From Ferrovibrio terrae (GTDB lineage: Bacteria; Pseudomonadota; Alphaproteobacteria; Ferrovibrionales; Ferrovibrionaceae), in NCBI RefSeq assembly GCF_007197755.1, contig NZ_CP041636.1:620001-684000 (forward strand): 64,000 nt of DNA. Reading direction: 5' to 3'. Below the pieces are notes generated by a model. The model was not told where the DNA came from. It saw nothing but the letters and a program-made list of their open reading frames with translations, and did not search any database. A program made the translations under genes and the position numbers. Shown in pieces: positions 27,177-35,879 of this stretch (positions within the stretch are counted from its first letter, which is position 1; each line of letters opens with the position of its first letter).

Positions 27177-28160
27177 TTATCCTCCGGCCCTTGCAGCGAT
27201 GGCATTACGTGCCATTTCAATGGTTTTGATTTCAGTTTCGCGCCAGGCATCGATCGTGGAACCACCGATATGCGGCGTCAGCAAGACATTGTCATGCGAC
27301 CTCGCATAAGCCAGGAACGGATGCCCGGGATATTTCTGCGTGAAACCAGGCTCGAACTCGCCCTCAAAAACATCGCAGGCCGCCCCAGCCAGATGGCCGC
27401 TCTGCAATGCCTCGAGCAACGCCTGCCATTCCACCAGCTCGCCACGAGCGGTGTTCACCAGATAGCTGCCGGGACGCATTGCCCCGATCACCTGGTAGCC
27501 GATCAGACCTTCGGTTTCTTTTTCATGCGGCACATGAATACTGAGCACGTCGCACCACTGCGCTAGCGCCATCAAATCGGTGGCGCGTTCGTAAACCGGT
27601 GAAACGACAAACGGATCGTAGTAGCGAACCTGCATCCCGAAAGCCGCGCCGTAGCCGGCAACCCGTCCGCCCAAGCGCCCCAGGCCGACAACACCGAGCC
27701 GCATGCGCGACAGCATGGCCGGGGCACCGAAGGGGCGGCGATCCCATGTGCCGGCAAGAGCGCCCTTGTGCGCGGCCAGCATGTTGCGCGTCAAAACGAT
27801 GATCATGCCGAAAGTGAGTTCCGCCGTTGGTGTGATCCGGTCGAGGAAGTCCTGCGCGAATTTCAGGCAGGCCACCGCGACCGAGCGCGAACGGCAGTAT
27901 TCGACATCGATATGGGGATGACCCGTGGTATTCGAAGCGACAACCTTCAACTGCGGACAGGCATCGATTTTCTCCCTGTCGACCTGAAAGCCGAGCGGCG
28001 CGAATAAAACCTCGGTCCGAGCAAGAACCGCTGCCGTGTCATGCGCCGGAGACTCCAGTACAGTGACATCAAAACAGCGATGCAAAAGATCCAGGGATTC
28101 CGGCTGGTACTTCAGGATCGAGTAATACAGGCCTCGTGGTTTGGCGCTACGGTCCGACAT
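27177..28160 (-). CDS. D-isomer-specific 2-hydroxyacid dehydrogenase, copy 2
   Basis: The 327-residue protein carries the NAD motif LGVVGLGRLG, the catalytic arginine in NTARGELVE, the acidic residue in DVFEGEFEPG and the histidine in PHIGGST. It is about as diverged from copy 1 (11084-12052) as is usual for different functions in the family. Its neighbours are SAM-fold and methyltransferase genes at spacings of three bases, so it belongs to the same modification unit. Substrate candidates are a 3-deoxy sugar acid, a glyceric or lactic acid substituent, or a formyl/glycerate derivative. None can be chosen from sequence alone. Confidence 0.87.
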   Translation of the reverse strand: MSDRSAKPRGLYYSILKYQPESLDLLHRCFDVTVLESPAHDTAAVLARTEVLFAPLGFQVDREKIDACPQLKVVASNTTGHPHIDVEYCRSRSVAVACLKFAQDFLDRITPTAELTFGMIIVLTRNMLAAHKGALAGTWDRRPFGAPAMLSRMRLGVVGLGRLGGRVAGYGAAFGMQVRYYDPFVVSPVYERATDLMALAQWCDVLSIHVPHEKETEGLIGYQVIGAMRPGSYLVNTARGELVEWQALLEALQSGHLAGAACDVFEGEFEPGFTQKYPGHPFLAYARSHDNVLLTPHIGGSTIDAWRETEIKTIEMARNAIAARAGG

Positions 28161-28163
28161 GCA

Positions 28164-29111
28164 TCACGTCTTAATCGCAATGGCCTGTATATCGGCACCG
28201 TCAACCATGATTGCGCCGTAGATCGCGTAGGGCGCGCGCATGTAGATCGACCAGCTACCTTCGCGCAGCCTGTCCCACAATTCGCGCCGGCCAGGAATGC
28301 GGAAACCATGCTTCTCAAGTAGGGTCTGCAGATTCCGGCGGTTCATCAAGTTGAGATGGGAGATTGGATGGGTCAGCTTGTAGCGGCCGCGCCTCTGTTC
28401 GATCGGCACTGTCTGCGGCGTCAAGCCATTGCAGATGAAAATGCCGCCCTTGTCGAGCGCACCGGCAATGTCCTGCAGATAGCGGTTCAGATCGTTCACA
28501 TGCTCGATGACTGACTGCGAGATTACGATATCGAACTTGCTGTCGAGGATTTCTTCGCGACTGCCAACCTTGAGTCCCATGCTGCGGCACAGATCGATAC
28601 GGCTCTGCGACAGCTCTACACCGGCAGCTTCCAGCCCGAAGGTACGCGCCAGCTGCAGCATGTAACCATGGCCGCTGCCATAATCCAGCATCCGGATCGG
28701 GCCGTCCGTGCGGCGCGCCCCGGTCACCCGCCGGCCGCAAAGGGCGATGGCCAGCTGCAGGTCGCGAAACGTGCGGATCATCTTCGACGTGCGATGCGCC
28801 GACGACACCGTCGAACCCGGCGAACCGAGTTCGGTCGAGATATTGTCTGTGTAGGGTGCCTTGAAGCTGTTGTAGAAAGTCTCGTTCGCCGACGAGGTCA
28901 GCCGCGGATTAGTGGTGACGAAGCTGCAACTTGCACATTCGGAATAGTCGAACACGGTATCCGGGGTACAGCCGATCAGCTTCAGGTTTACCTTGCTGAG
29001 ATCCGAAGCGAATTCCGAAAAGCGCAGGCGAAAGCGCGGCGAAAAGGATGTACCGCCGCAGACCGGACAAGCGATCGTTTCCCAGAATGCTGCAGCTGAG
29101 GTGCTCGTCAT
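28164..29111 (-). CDS. Methyltransferase with N-terminal zinc-ribbon-like motif
   Basis: From the ATG at 29111, which has GGAG four bases before it, the protein has 315 residues. Two cysteine pairs near the N-terminus (CPVCGG and ECASCSF) form the zinc-knuckle typical of sugar methyltransferases such as those acting on NDP-sugars. MLDYGSGHGYMLQLA is the SAM-binding loop and SQSVIEHVNDLNRYLQ the following helix. The frame continues to 29159 without a better ribosome-binding site. It is transcribed with the methyltransferase upstream and the dehydrogenase downstream. Expected role: O- or C-methylation of a sugar nucleotide or glycan terminus. Confidence 0.83.
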   Translation of the reverse strand: MTSTSAAAFWETIACPVCGGTSFSPRFRLRFSEFASDLSKVNLKLIGCTPDTVFDYSECASCSFVTTNPRLTSSANETFYNSFKAPYTDNISTELGSPGSTVSSAHRTSKMIRTFRDLQLAIALCGRRVTGARRTDGPIRMLDYGSGHGYMLQLARTFGLEAAGVELSQSRIDLCRSMGLKVGSREEILDSKFDIVISQSVIEHVNDLNRYLQDIAGALDKGGIFICNGLTPQTVPIEQRRGRYKLTHPISHLNLMNRRNLQTLLEKHGFRIPGRRELWDRLREGSWSIYMRAPYAIYGAIMVDGADIQAIAIKT

Positions 29112-29162
29112 TGTCACTCCGGTCGGGCGGGCGCTGGCCGCGCAGTCCGCATCACACATTAA

Positions 29163-30101
29163 TCAGGCGGGCGCTTTTTCAGCCACGACCCGATGGTTCC
29201 CTTGGCCGATCACGATCTCTCGCACCGACTCGGCCGACAGGCTGGCATCGATCATGGCCCGCTTGGCGGTATCGACATAAAGTTGCGCTGTGTCCTTCGC
29301 AAGCCTGCCGAGATAGCGATCCCGGTCACTGCCAGCAAGCGTCTCGCAGGAAGCCGCGATAGCCAGGAGCTTTACCAGGTCCTCGAGTTGGGCATCTGGG
29401 CTCTGTTCTTGGTCGAATGTATTCCCGGTCCAACGCATGATGTTGCACAAGTTATGGCCGTGCAGCTTGGGTAGGAAAGTTTGCCAGTCCGTCAGCAGCT
29501 GAACCGGGACAAAGAGATCATCCATGAAATGCTTGCGGTTGTTGGCCGGGAGACCGGCTGCCTGGATCGCGGCATCGACAAAAGCGGCACCCAGATCTGC
29601 CACTATCGGCCGCAATGCCTTGATCGCTTTCCAGCGCAGACCGCCAGCACCATAGACCAGCAGGAAGAGTTTACCGCCCGGCCGGAGCACGCGCACCAAT
29701 TCGCCAAGCGCCCTATCAAAATCGGCCGTATGATGGATCACGCCGGCAGACCAGACGAAATCAAAGCTGGCATCGGCGAACGGCAACTGCAGGACTGACG
29801 CCTGCTGAAAAGAGATTTGCGGGAAGTCACGGGCGCGACGACGCGCTTCCGCCAGGCCGGAATCCGAAACATCGACCGCGGTGATCGCGCCAGCCCCATG
29901 CAGCGCCATCGCAACAGAGTAACGCCCGCTGCCGCAGCCGGCATCGAGACAGGTCTTGCCCTTCAGCCAATCGAGGTCGAAGTCGTTGGCCTGGGCCCGC
30001 TTTACGAAGAGTTCGACCGAAGCGCGATACTGCTCGTCCGACAGGCCCGCCCAAAGCGGACCGAACAGAGCCCCCGTCTCTCTTTCCAACTGGCTAACCA
30101 C
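29163..30101 (-). CDS. Class I SAM-dependent methyltransferase (Methyltransf_11 type)
   Basis: From a GTG at 30101 with GAGGCG just upstream, the protein has 312 residues; a GTG at 30170 is an alternative. It has CLDAGCGSGRYSVAMA as motif I, AVDVSDSGL as the acidic strand, and FDFVWSAGVIHHTADFDRAL followed by RVLRPGGKLFLLVYG, the classic order of this family. It is the first gene of the 22922-30101 unit, behind an A/T-rich region at 30311-30348. The C-terminal 120 residues are helical-looking and unassigned. The substrate is probably a glycan or lipid-linked sugar. Confidence 0.82.
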   Translation of the reverse strand: MVSQLERETGALFGPLWAGLSDEQYRASVELFVKRAQANDFDLDWLKGKTCLDAGCGSGRYSVAMALHGAGAITAVDVSDSGLAEARRRARDFPQISFQQASVLQLPFADASFDFVWSAGVIHHTADFDRALGELVRVLRPGGKLFLLVYGAGGLRWKAIKALRPIVADLGAAFVDAAIQAAGLPANNRKHFMDDLFVPVQLLTDWQTFLPKLHGHNLCNIMRWTGNTFDQEQSPDAQLEDLVKLLAIAASCETLAGSDRDRYLGRLAKDTAQLYVDTAKRAMIDASLSAESVREIVIGQGNHRVVAEKAPA

Positions 30102-30170
30102 GAACGCCTCACGAACAAAAAATGTTATCGGGGCCGGATGATAGGGATCGGCTGGACAGAGGGCAAGCAC

Positions 30171-30649
30171 GCGACATTCCCCCTTCCAACCATCGACGGA
30201 GCGGATTCAGAACAACGGAACAACTGAACCACCAAAATTTCGAATGCGGTATCTTGAGGAGTTTCCGGTAGCTTGGAGTTTTCGGGAAATCGCAGGAAAC
30301 CCGACTTCAGATATATTATTATATATATTTATCAATAGCTTATATAAAGCTCGGCGATTCAGCGCAACAATACTCATCCGATCAACGCAAGCAACAGCTG
30401 TCGACAACTGCGTACCAGCGTTTCCAAAACTCCCGCTGAATTGGCGTCCGGGCTGTTGCTTGCCCCGCCGTTCGAATACTGGCTGGTTACGGTGCTTGCC
30501 TGCGCCATCGGCGTCTACGACAACATTCGTCAACTGTCGCTACAGACACAAAAGCTCCACGCCCTGCTGATTCGGGCCAGTTGTGACGCGGTCGGCCTCC
30601 GTAGCTGGCGCCGATTCTAGCGGCCATGGCGGCAACAGCGACTGACTTC
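30171..30649. other. Intergenic region with A/T-rich promoter-like block
   Basis: This ~480 bp stretch separates two minus-strand units. Bases 30311-30348 are almost pure A/T in an otherwise GC-rich window, which suits a promoter for the methyltransferase train, but I could not pick a convincing -35/-10 pair; TTGATA at 30330-30335 (minus) with a weak -10 is the best. The part from about 30440 to 30620 keeps a coding-like composition on the plus strand and is listed separately. Confidence 0.5.
30441..30620 (+). CDS. Possible small membrane protein or gene remnant
   Basis: A 59-residue frame runs from a TTG to a TAG. It contains a hydrophobic stretch EYWLVTVLACAIGVYD followed by an amphipathic QLSLQTQKLHALL segment and a basic tail, and its third codon positions look GC-biased as in real genes here. 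No ribosome-binding site precedes the TTG, and the frame stays open upstream to about 30346 without a usual start. It may be a tiny membrane protein or the 3' remnant of a lost gene. I do not recognise it. Confidence 0.25.
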   Translation: MASGLLLAPPFEYWLVTVLACAIGVYDNIRQLSLQTQKLHALLIRASCDAVGLRSWRRF

Positions 30650-31612
30650 TTAGTCAAACCTCCGCTGCAGCCAACGCTTCACACTGCGCGGCAAGTCGGT
30701 CGGCAGGGTAATGACTGCGATCATCAAGAACCGCGCCCATAGCAAGATCGATATCCCAGACAGCGTCCACCGCGGGTAGGAATTCTGGAAATGCTTCACG
30801 AAATAGTAGCTTGTACTGCGGGCCTTATGCCACTCAATGAATATTCGCGACACGTCGCTGGTACTCAGATGGTGCGTGATCGGCACATGGCCGGCATACC
30901 AGACTTGGCCGCCATGCTGGCCAACACGGATGCTGAGATCGAGATCGTCGGAGTGCAGGAACATATTGTCGTCCATACCGCCGAGCTGCTCGTAATGCGC
31001 ACGGGCGATCATCATGAAAGCGCCGCTGACCGTGGGCACCTCGACAGGATGATTGACCGGCTCGCTCTCATGGCTGTTCAGGCGGGTGAAATACGGATGG
31101 TTCGGGAACAGCCGATCCAGCCGCAACAGCTCCACAAAGGCGCGCCAGGGCGACAGGATTTCACGGCGACCGCCGCGTTGTTCCCGACCATCGGGATGCT
31201 GCAGGCGGCCGCCAATCAGCCATGCCCGCGGCTGTGCGTCGAATACCTCCAGGATGGCGCCAAATGTGCCGGGTGCGAGCACGCAATCCGGATTGACGAA
31301 AGCCAGGCGATCCGCCGTCGCAACGGCCGCACCACGATTGCAGCCCGCGGCAAATCCGATATTGCGCAGGCTTTCGAGCAGGCGGATACGGGGCTCGGTG
31401 CCGGCCAGCTCGCGCAATCGCTGCCGCGAGGCCGCATCGATGCCGTTCACCACCAGGATGAGCTCGACCAGTTCCGGCTGGAGCAGCAGGCTCTCGATGC
31501 AGGCCCACAGGACCGGGCCAGTATAATAGACCACCGTGATCGACGAGACACTGCGGCCCATACGCAGTCTGCTAGGGGTGGGCTCAGCCGAAGAGGTGTC
31601 GGTCTTTTCCAT
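30650..31612 (-). CDS. Glycosyltransferase family 2 (rhamnosyltransferase-like)
   Basis: The 320-residue protein shows the GT-A features VSSITVVYYTG, SLRNIGFAAGCNRGA and FVNPDCVLAPG (DxD-like donor site), and a late motif FMMIARAHYEQLGGMDDNMFLHSDDLDLSIRVGQHG, all typical of rhamnosyltransferase-like GT2 enzymes. A hydrophobic segment near the C-terminus (ISILLWARFLMIAVITL) could anchor it to the membrane. It is the last gene of the unit that also encodes the beta-barrel, the lipoprotein and the polymerase/ligase-like protein. Acceptor unknown. Confidence 0.9.
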   Translation of the reverse strand: MEKTDTSSAEPTPSRLRMGRSVSSITVVYYTGPVLWACIESLLLQPELVELILVVNGIDAASRQRLRELAGTEPRIRLLESLRNIGFAAGCNRGAAVATADRLAFVNPDCVLAPGTFGAILEVFDAQPRAWLIGGRLQHPDGREQRGGRREILSPWRAFVELLRLDRLFPNHPYFTRLNSHESEPVNHPVEVPTVSGAFMMIARAHYEQLGGMDDNMFLHSDDLDLSIRVGQHGGQVWYAGHVPITHHLSTSDVSRIFIEWHKARSTSYYFVKHFQNSYPRWTLSGISILLWARFLMIAVITLPTDLPRSVKRWLQRRFD

Positions 31613-31653
31613 GGCAGGTCAATAAGTCATTCGATACGGAAAGTCGATCTGGC

Positions 31654-33600
31654 TCAGCCGGCCGCATCGCGGATCTGGGCCTTGAGGTCTTCTGTCAGGG
31701 GAATCAGGCGCTCGATCCCGTTGTCGAGCGCACGACGCAGCAACGCCAATCCCTGACGTTTGACCTGCGGATCGGGCTGGCGGACATAGACGCCGCCCTC
31801 GAAATATAGACCCACAGGATCGTCAGGGTTGCGGTTACGCAGACGTTTTGCCCAGAGCAGCACGTCGCGCAGGTCGCCGGCATTGAAGCGCCAGGTCAGG
31901 TAGGCAATCGGCAGATCGCTGCGCTCGGGCGCCAGTGTCATCGCCAGATCCAGCCAGCGCGGCCAATGGCCCAGCGCCGCTTGGGCTTTTGGCTGCAATG
32001 GCGCGAAATCGGGATTCAGTGCGATTTGGCTGAGTACATTGCTGCCGGTGATCGGCACGACCGGATTGCGCGTCACTCCCATCCTGCTTTCCAGCGTCGC
32101 AAGCATCCAGGCAAGCCGCCGGTTTTCAGGCTCCATGCCTTCCGGAAATCCCGCGGCAGCGCGATCCTTCATCAGATTGAGTGCGGGATTTACAGTCGTC
32201 ACCAGGATGCCGTCATTGCCGCGGAGATCGATTGTCTGCGGCGGTGCCCCCTGCGGCGCTTTCAGCCAGGCGCGCAGGCGATCGACACTGGCCATCTGCA
32301 GCCCGAGCGCCACAGTGGCGATGCAGAGCAATCCGGCCACCCCCGCGAAAGCAGCGCCGCCAGCATACTGCCATCGCGATGCCGGCGCGGCAGCGGGTCG
32401 CTTTTCATCGTGGCACAGCGCCACCATGGCAAGGGCGAACAGCGGCAACACGTAAGCCAGCTCCATCCAGACGCCAAGCGCTGCCAGCCATGCGGAACTG
32501 AAGACTGTGGCATAGGGGCGTTTCTCTGCCGGCGCGAGCCAGATGGCGATGGCGGGGATGGCCACTGCCAGCACGATACCCGGCAGGCCCGCAGCCAGTG
32601 CCGCCTCAGTCAGCAGATTGTGGCTATGGAAGAAATCGCGGTGAAGAAAATCCCAGCCCACCTCATCCCATAGCGGCGCCTGCACCTCGTTGACATACCG
32701 GGCAAAGGCCTCATCAATGCGGCCCCAACCAAGGCCGAAGACCCAGGTGTCCCAGCTCTCCTGCAGGCGCGCCATCACCATCTGCACGGTCAGCACGCGC
32801 GATCGCATCGAAGCGCCAAGCCCGCCCGCCAGGCCGGAGGCGATCAGGGCGAAAGGCAGCAGGGCAGCAATCAGCACGGCACCAAGGCCCAACCACCGCG
32901 AACGCAGCCAGGGCAGGCGATCGCCCCAGCGCCAGACGATGCCACACAGGATCGCTGAAGACGCAAAAATGAAGATAAAGGTCAGGCTGCGCGCGGCGAC
33001 GAGAGAAACCACTGCGGCACCCAACACCAGCGCCACGCGCCACGTCCAGTATCGCCCACCGCGATGCGCCAGCAGCATCCAGGGCAGCGCCAGTGCCGGC
33101 CATGAGGTGGTGATGAAAAGAAAGGGGGTATGGCCACTGAACTGGCCGACCGACAGTAATGCAAAGCACAGATATATCACCGCGCAGGCTTCGATCAGCC
33201 GCCGCCACCAGAAAGCCGATTCCGCCACTATGCCGGCCAGGATCATCCAGAGCGCCAGATCGACATACCACAACACGCCGAGCCCGGATTGCGGCGTGCC
33301 GAACAGCGCGGTCAGCGGCACGCCGCGCGCAAAGCCCACGGCAAGCGACCACACCGCCATGGCGATGGCTGGCGCTGCCAGCCACAGCAGGCGGACAGCA
33401 GGCGGACGGCCGGCAATGGTGCACAATGCGAGGACTGCAGCCGCCAGCGCGGCGAAAGCATGCGCCCCCAGGATAATGGGCTCTGCCCGTTCCGAGACGC
33501 CGGACTCGAATACCGACAGCATGGCATAGGGCAGCAGCAGGGCCGGCACGAAAGCAACGGCGGGCAGAGCGCGCAACAGTTGGCTGTCCCTCAACAACAT
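31654..33600 (-). CDS. O-antigen ligase/polymerase-like membrane protein
   Basis: From the ATG at 33600 the protein has 648 residues. About ten to twelve hydrophobic helices fill the first ~430 residues, and the large periplasmic loop contains FGLGWGRIDEAF and HSHNLLTEAALAAGLPG, the conserved histidine-containing loop of Wzy_C proteins (WaaL, Wzy, PglL). A soluble ~180-residue C-terminal part follows, with a late helical region GIERLIPLTEDLK like that of O-oligosaccharyltransferases. It could ligate the glycan to lipid A core, polymerise repeat units, or glycosylate proteins. The start follows the TGA of the lipoprotein gene directly (TGATCATG). Confidence 0.8.
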   Translation of the reverse strand: MLLRDSQLLRALPAVAFVPALLLPYAMLSVFESGVSERAEPIILGAHAFAALAAAVLALCTIAGRPPAVRLLWLAAPAIAMAVWSLAVGFARGVPLTALFGTPQSGLGVLWYVDLALWMILAGIVAESAFWWRRLIEACAVIYLCFALLSVGQFSGHTPFLFITTSWPALALPWMLLAHRGGRYWTWRVALVLGAAVVSLVAARSLTFIFIFASSAILCGIVWRWGDRLPWLRSRWLGLGAVLIAALLPFALIASGLAGGLGASMRSRVLTVQMVMARLQESWDTWVFGLGWGRIDEAFARYVNEVQAPLWDEVGWDFLHRDFFHSHNLLTEAALAAGLPGIVLAVAIPAIAIWLAPAEKRPYATVFSSAWLAALGVWMELAYVLPLFALAMVALCHDEKRPAAAPASRWQYAGGAAFAGVAGLLCIATVALGLQMASVDRLRAWLKAPQGAPPQTIDLRGNDGILVTTVNPALNLMKDRAAAGFPEGMEPENRRLAWMLATLESRMGVTRNPVVPITGSNVLSQIALNPDFAPLQPKAQAALGHWPRWLDLAMTLAPERSDLPIAYLTWRFNAGDLRDVLLWAKRLRNRNPDDPVGLYFEGGVYVRQPDPQVKRQGLALLRRALDNGIERLIPLTEDLKAQIRDAAG

Positions 33601-33602
33601 GA

Positions 33603-34478
33603 TCAGGAGCCGGGCGGTACCGCCAGCGGCTGGCGCGCCAGATCGGGCCACAGGTCCGCCCAGCAGCAGGTATGGTCGGCACGCGGCACGACGCTTACCG
33701 CACCATCGTTCAGCCCGGCCCGACGCGCATAGGCCTGGGTCAGGGTGGGTGGCACTATGGTGTCGCGCTGGCCGACAAAATGCCGCTGCGGGATAGCGCG
33801 GAGGGCCGCCATGCTGTCGGCTGGATTCAGCGAATAGCGCAAAGGAGAGTCACCAAAGTGGCTGGTCCAGGCGCGATGATCCAGCACGCCGGCCACCGTC
33901 ACAAAACCGGCGACATCCTGGCGCCGTGCTGCCAGCAGTGCCGCCATGGTGCCGCCACCGGAATAACCGTACAGAATGACACTTCGCAGCCCGCGCGCCG
34001 CCATGAACTGGTTGATCGCCATATCCATCGCGCCCACCGCCTCTGGAGCGAATCGCGCCGAGGTCCAGTAAGCCGGCTCGCAACCTCGCCCCTTGTAGCC
34101 GCCGGTATACTGGCAGGGTCGCGCCAGATACAGCACGTTGGATGCCGGATGCTTCACCGCCATCTGCAGGGCGACCGGATGCTCCGGCGTCGGATCAGGT
34201 GAGATTTCGGTGCGGGTGATATAGGAGACGCCATCGCCCTCGATGAAAACGGCCAAGGACGGATCGGCCGGATTGCCGATACGGGCGTAACCAGCCAGGT
34301 CGAAGCGGTCGGTGCGGAAACCCAGCTTCTGCCAGCCGGCCGCGATCCCATCGGCATAGGCCCCGCGACTGACGAAAGGGTTCAGATCCGGCGCACACCC
34401 CGCCAGTACCAGCCCAAAAAGTAAGAGGGCCAGGCTTTGCAGCCCGACCCTCTCGTTACGCGAAGACTGTACTTGCAA
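33603..34478 (-). CDS. Lipoprotein alpha/beta hydrolase
   Basis: The 291-residue protein has a signal segment ending in the lipobox LAGC (Cys28), so it should be a membrane-anchored lipoprotein. The alpha/beta-hydrolase triad is visible: GYSGGG holds the nucleophile serine, GQRDTIVPP the acid and ADHTCCW the histidine. It could be an esterase or peptidase that acts on envelope glycan substituents. The start is a TTG at 34478, eight bases after the barrel gene, without a clear ribosome-binding site, so translation may depend on coupling. No close family assignment is possible by eye. Confidence 0.78.
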   Translation of the reverse strand: MQVQSSRNERVGLQSLALLLFGLVLAGCAPDLNPFVSRGAYADGIAAGWQKLGFRTDRFDLAGYARIGNPADPSLAVFIEGDGVSYITRTEISPDPTPEHPVALQMAVKHPASNVLYLARPCQYTGGYKGRGCEPAYWTSARFAPEAVGAMDMAINQFMAARGLRSVILYGYSGGGTMAALLAARRQDVAGFVTVAGVLDHRAWTSHFGDSPLRYSLNPADSMAALRAIPQRHFVGQRDTIVPPTLTQAYARRAGLNDGAVSVVPRADHTCCWADLWPDLARQPLAVPPGS

Positions 34479-34486
34479 GCGCTTGC

Positions 34487-35569
34487 TTAGAAGCGCATGC
34501 GCACGCGACCCGAGATGGTCCAGACGTCGAGGTCGGTGCGACCCAGCGAGTCATAGGTGCCTTCGAGATTGCCGCTGAACGGGCCGGCCGAGAAGAAGTC
34601 CACGCCCAGACCGACCTTGCCGCCGGTATCGTCGTCGTTGGTGAAGGTGCCGTTGCCGATGGCGAGCGCATCCGGATGCTCGAAGTCGTATTCGCCGATC
34701 AGCTTGAAGTACGGCATCATCGTGCCCATCGCGTAGCCGACCTTACCACCGGCATAGAGGCGACCCAGCTTGATGGTGTTGCTGGCATTCACCTGGCCAT
34801 TCGACTCGGTGAAGGCATCAGCCTCTTCCTCGAGATACATCACGCCGACCTGCGGCATCATGACGATCTTGCCCGAGGTATAGGTACCGTTCAGCGAGCC
34901 ATTCAGCATCCAGCGGGTGGCATCGTAGCTGCCCGAGACGGTGTTGTTGGTGCGCTTCGCGTCGTAGCTCAGCCAGCTATAGGCGCCGCTCAGGCTGGCG
35001 CTCCACCGGTTGGTCAGCTGGAAGCCCAGGTAGGGCGCGATGCCGAAACCTTCGCTCTGCACATTGCCGCGACCGGTCAGCGTATTGGTATCGACATCGA
35101 CATTCTCGTAGATGCCACCCACGCCGATGACCAAGCGGTCGCTCAGCTTGTAGTCCAGGCCGAGCACGGTGTTGATCGCAGTGCCATCCGCGGCAGCGCC
35201 GACCTGGCCGTTGTCGATCGTGCTGTAGGCGCCCTGCAGCCAGACGCCGAACGGCTTGTCCGCCGCGCCGGCGTTGCGGCCGGTATCGCGCGAATTCAGG
35301 TAGGTAGTCTGGTTCGGCGCGCGATTGCCGCTGTCAGTCAGACTGAAAGTGCTGCCGCTCGGAGAGAAACCACCAATGCCACCGCTCAGGGCGCCGCCGA
35401 TGGCGCCGCTGATCAGGCTGGCGGTCTGCGCCGAGGCGATCGGCGCGGCGATCGCGGTCACGACCTGGGCCGAGCCCGAACCCGAATTGCTGACGTCGCT
35501 GGCTGCAAAGGCAGAGCCCGACACCATCATCCCGAGGCCCATCAGGCCCAGTGTAATTTTACGCAGCAT
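34487..35569 (-). CDS. Outer-membrane autotransporter-type beta-barrel protein
   Basis: The 360-residue protein has a clear signal peptide (MLRKITLGLMGLGMMVSGSA, cleavage expected after AFA) and ends in the aromatic residue Phe of RVRMRF, as outer-membrane barrels do. From about residue 105 it shows alternating hydrophobic/polar strands (FGVWLQGAYS, LGLDYKLSDRLVIGVGG, WSASLSGAYSWLSYD) like the autotransporter barrel domain. The short ~80-residue Gly/Ser-rich segment before it is too small for a usual passenger. AGGAGCTCTGC precedes the ATG, a strong ribosome-binding site. It may be a surface porin-like or adhesion protein co-transcribed with glycan genes. Confidence 0.82.
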   Translation of the reverse strand: MLRKITLGLMGLGMMVSGSAFAASDVSNSGSGSAQVVTAIAAPIASAQTASLISGAIGGALSGGIGGFSPSGSTFSLTDSGNRAPNQTTYLNSRDTGRNAGAADKPFGVWLQGAYSTIDNGQVGAAADGTAINTVLGLDYKLSDRLVIGVGGIYENVDVDTNTLTGRGNVQSEGFGIAPYLGFQLTNRWSASLSGAYSWLSYDAKRTNNTVSGSYDATRWMLNGSLNGTYTSGKIVMMPQVGVMYLEEEADAFTESNGQVNASNTIKLGRLYAGGKVGYAMGTMMPYFKLIGEYDFEHPDALAIGNGTFTNDDDTGGKVGLGVDFFSAGPFSGNLEGTYDSLGRTDLDVWTISGRVRMRF

Positions 35570-35879
35570 GCAGAGCTCCTGCCACTAATTATGTTTAGCG
35601 CCCCCCCAAGGAACCCCTGGTGGCAATTTCAACCATATTTCTCCGGGAGCGGGCCAAGTTTGTCAATCCGTTTCGCTAGTTCCGAGGAAGCGGTCGACAA
35701 CTCCCAGGGTGTGTTACCCGGAAGCCACAGTCGGCCCCAGACCCGCATACAAGTGCACTTTGAAACCATCAAAATATATACACTTTATTAATGTATTACA
35801 TATTGCCAGCCCTTCGGTTGACCGCACACCGGCAGCCGCTTACTACGGCGTCCCGCCACCACTGGCTGGATAGGGCCCG
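35570..35879. other. Divergent intergenic region
   Basis: This 310 bp gap holds the control regions of the minus-strand barrel unit and the plus-strand ABC unit. It contains a run of seven C at 35601-35607, a perfect TTGACA on the minus strand at 35661-35666 without a good -10, and a strongly A/T-rich part at 35771-35803. No open reading frame with coding character was seen. Confidence 0.5.
35760..35789 (+). promoter_or_regulatory. Candidate promoter of the ABC export unit
   Basis: TTGAAA (35760-35765) and TTTATT (35784-35789) are 18 bases apart and match 9 of 12 sigma-70 consensus positions. They lie in the A/T-rich part of the gap, about 90 bp before the permease ATG, which has AGGG at a suitable distance. 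The assignment is by pattern only. Confidence 0.4.

Noticed and set aside
30207-30533. Minus-strand open frame of 108 codons in the gap
   Set aside because: Composition and lack of motifs suggest chance; it crosses the A/T block and has no ribosome-binding site.
34475-34486. 12-base palindrome GCAAGCGCTTGC at the barrel/lipoprotein junction
   Set aside because: It overlaps the start of the next gene, has no loop or T-run, and could be chance in GC-rich DNA.
35638-35666. Perfect TTGACA (minus) as promoter of the barrel gene
   Set aside because: No reasonable -10 lies 16-19 bases away (best 3 of 6), so I did not list it as a promoter.
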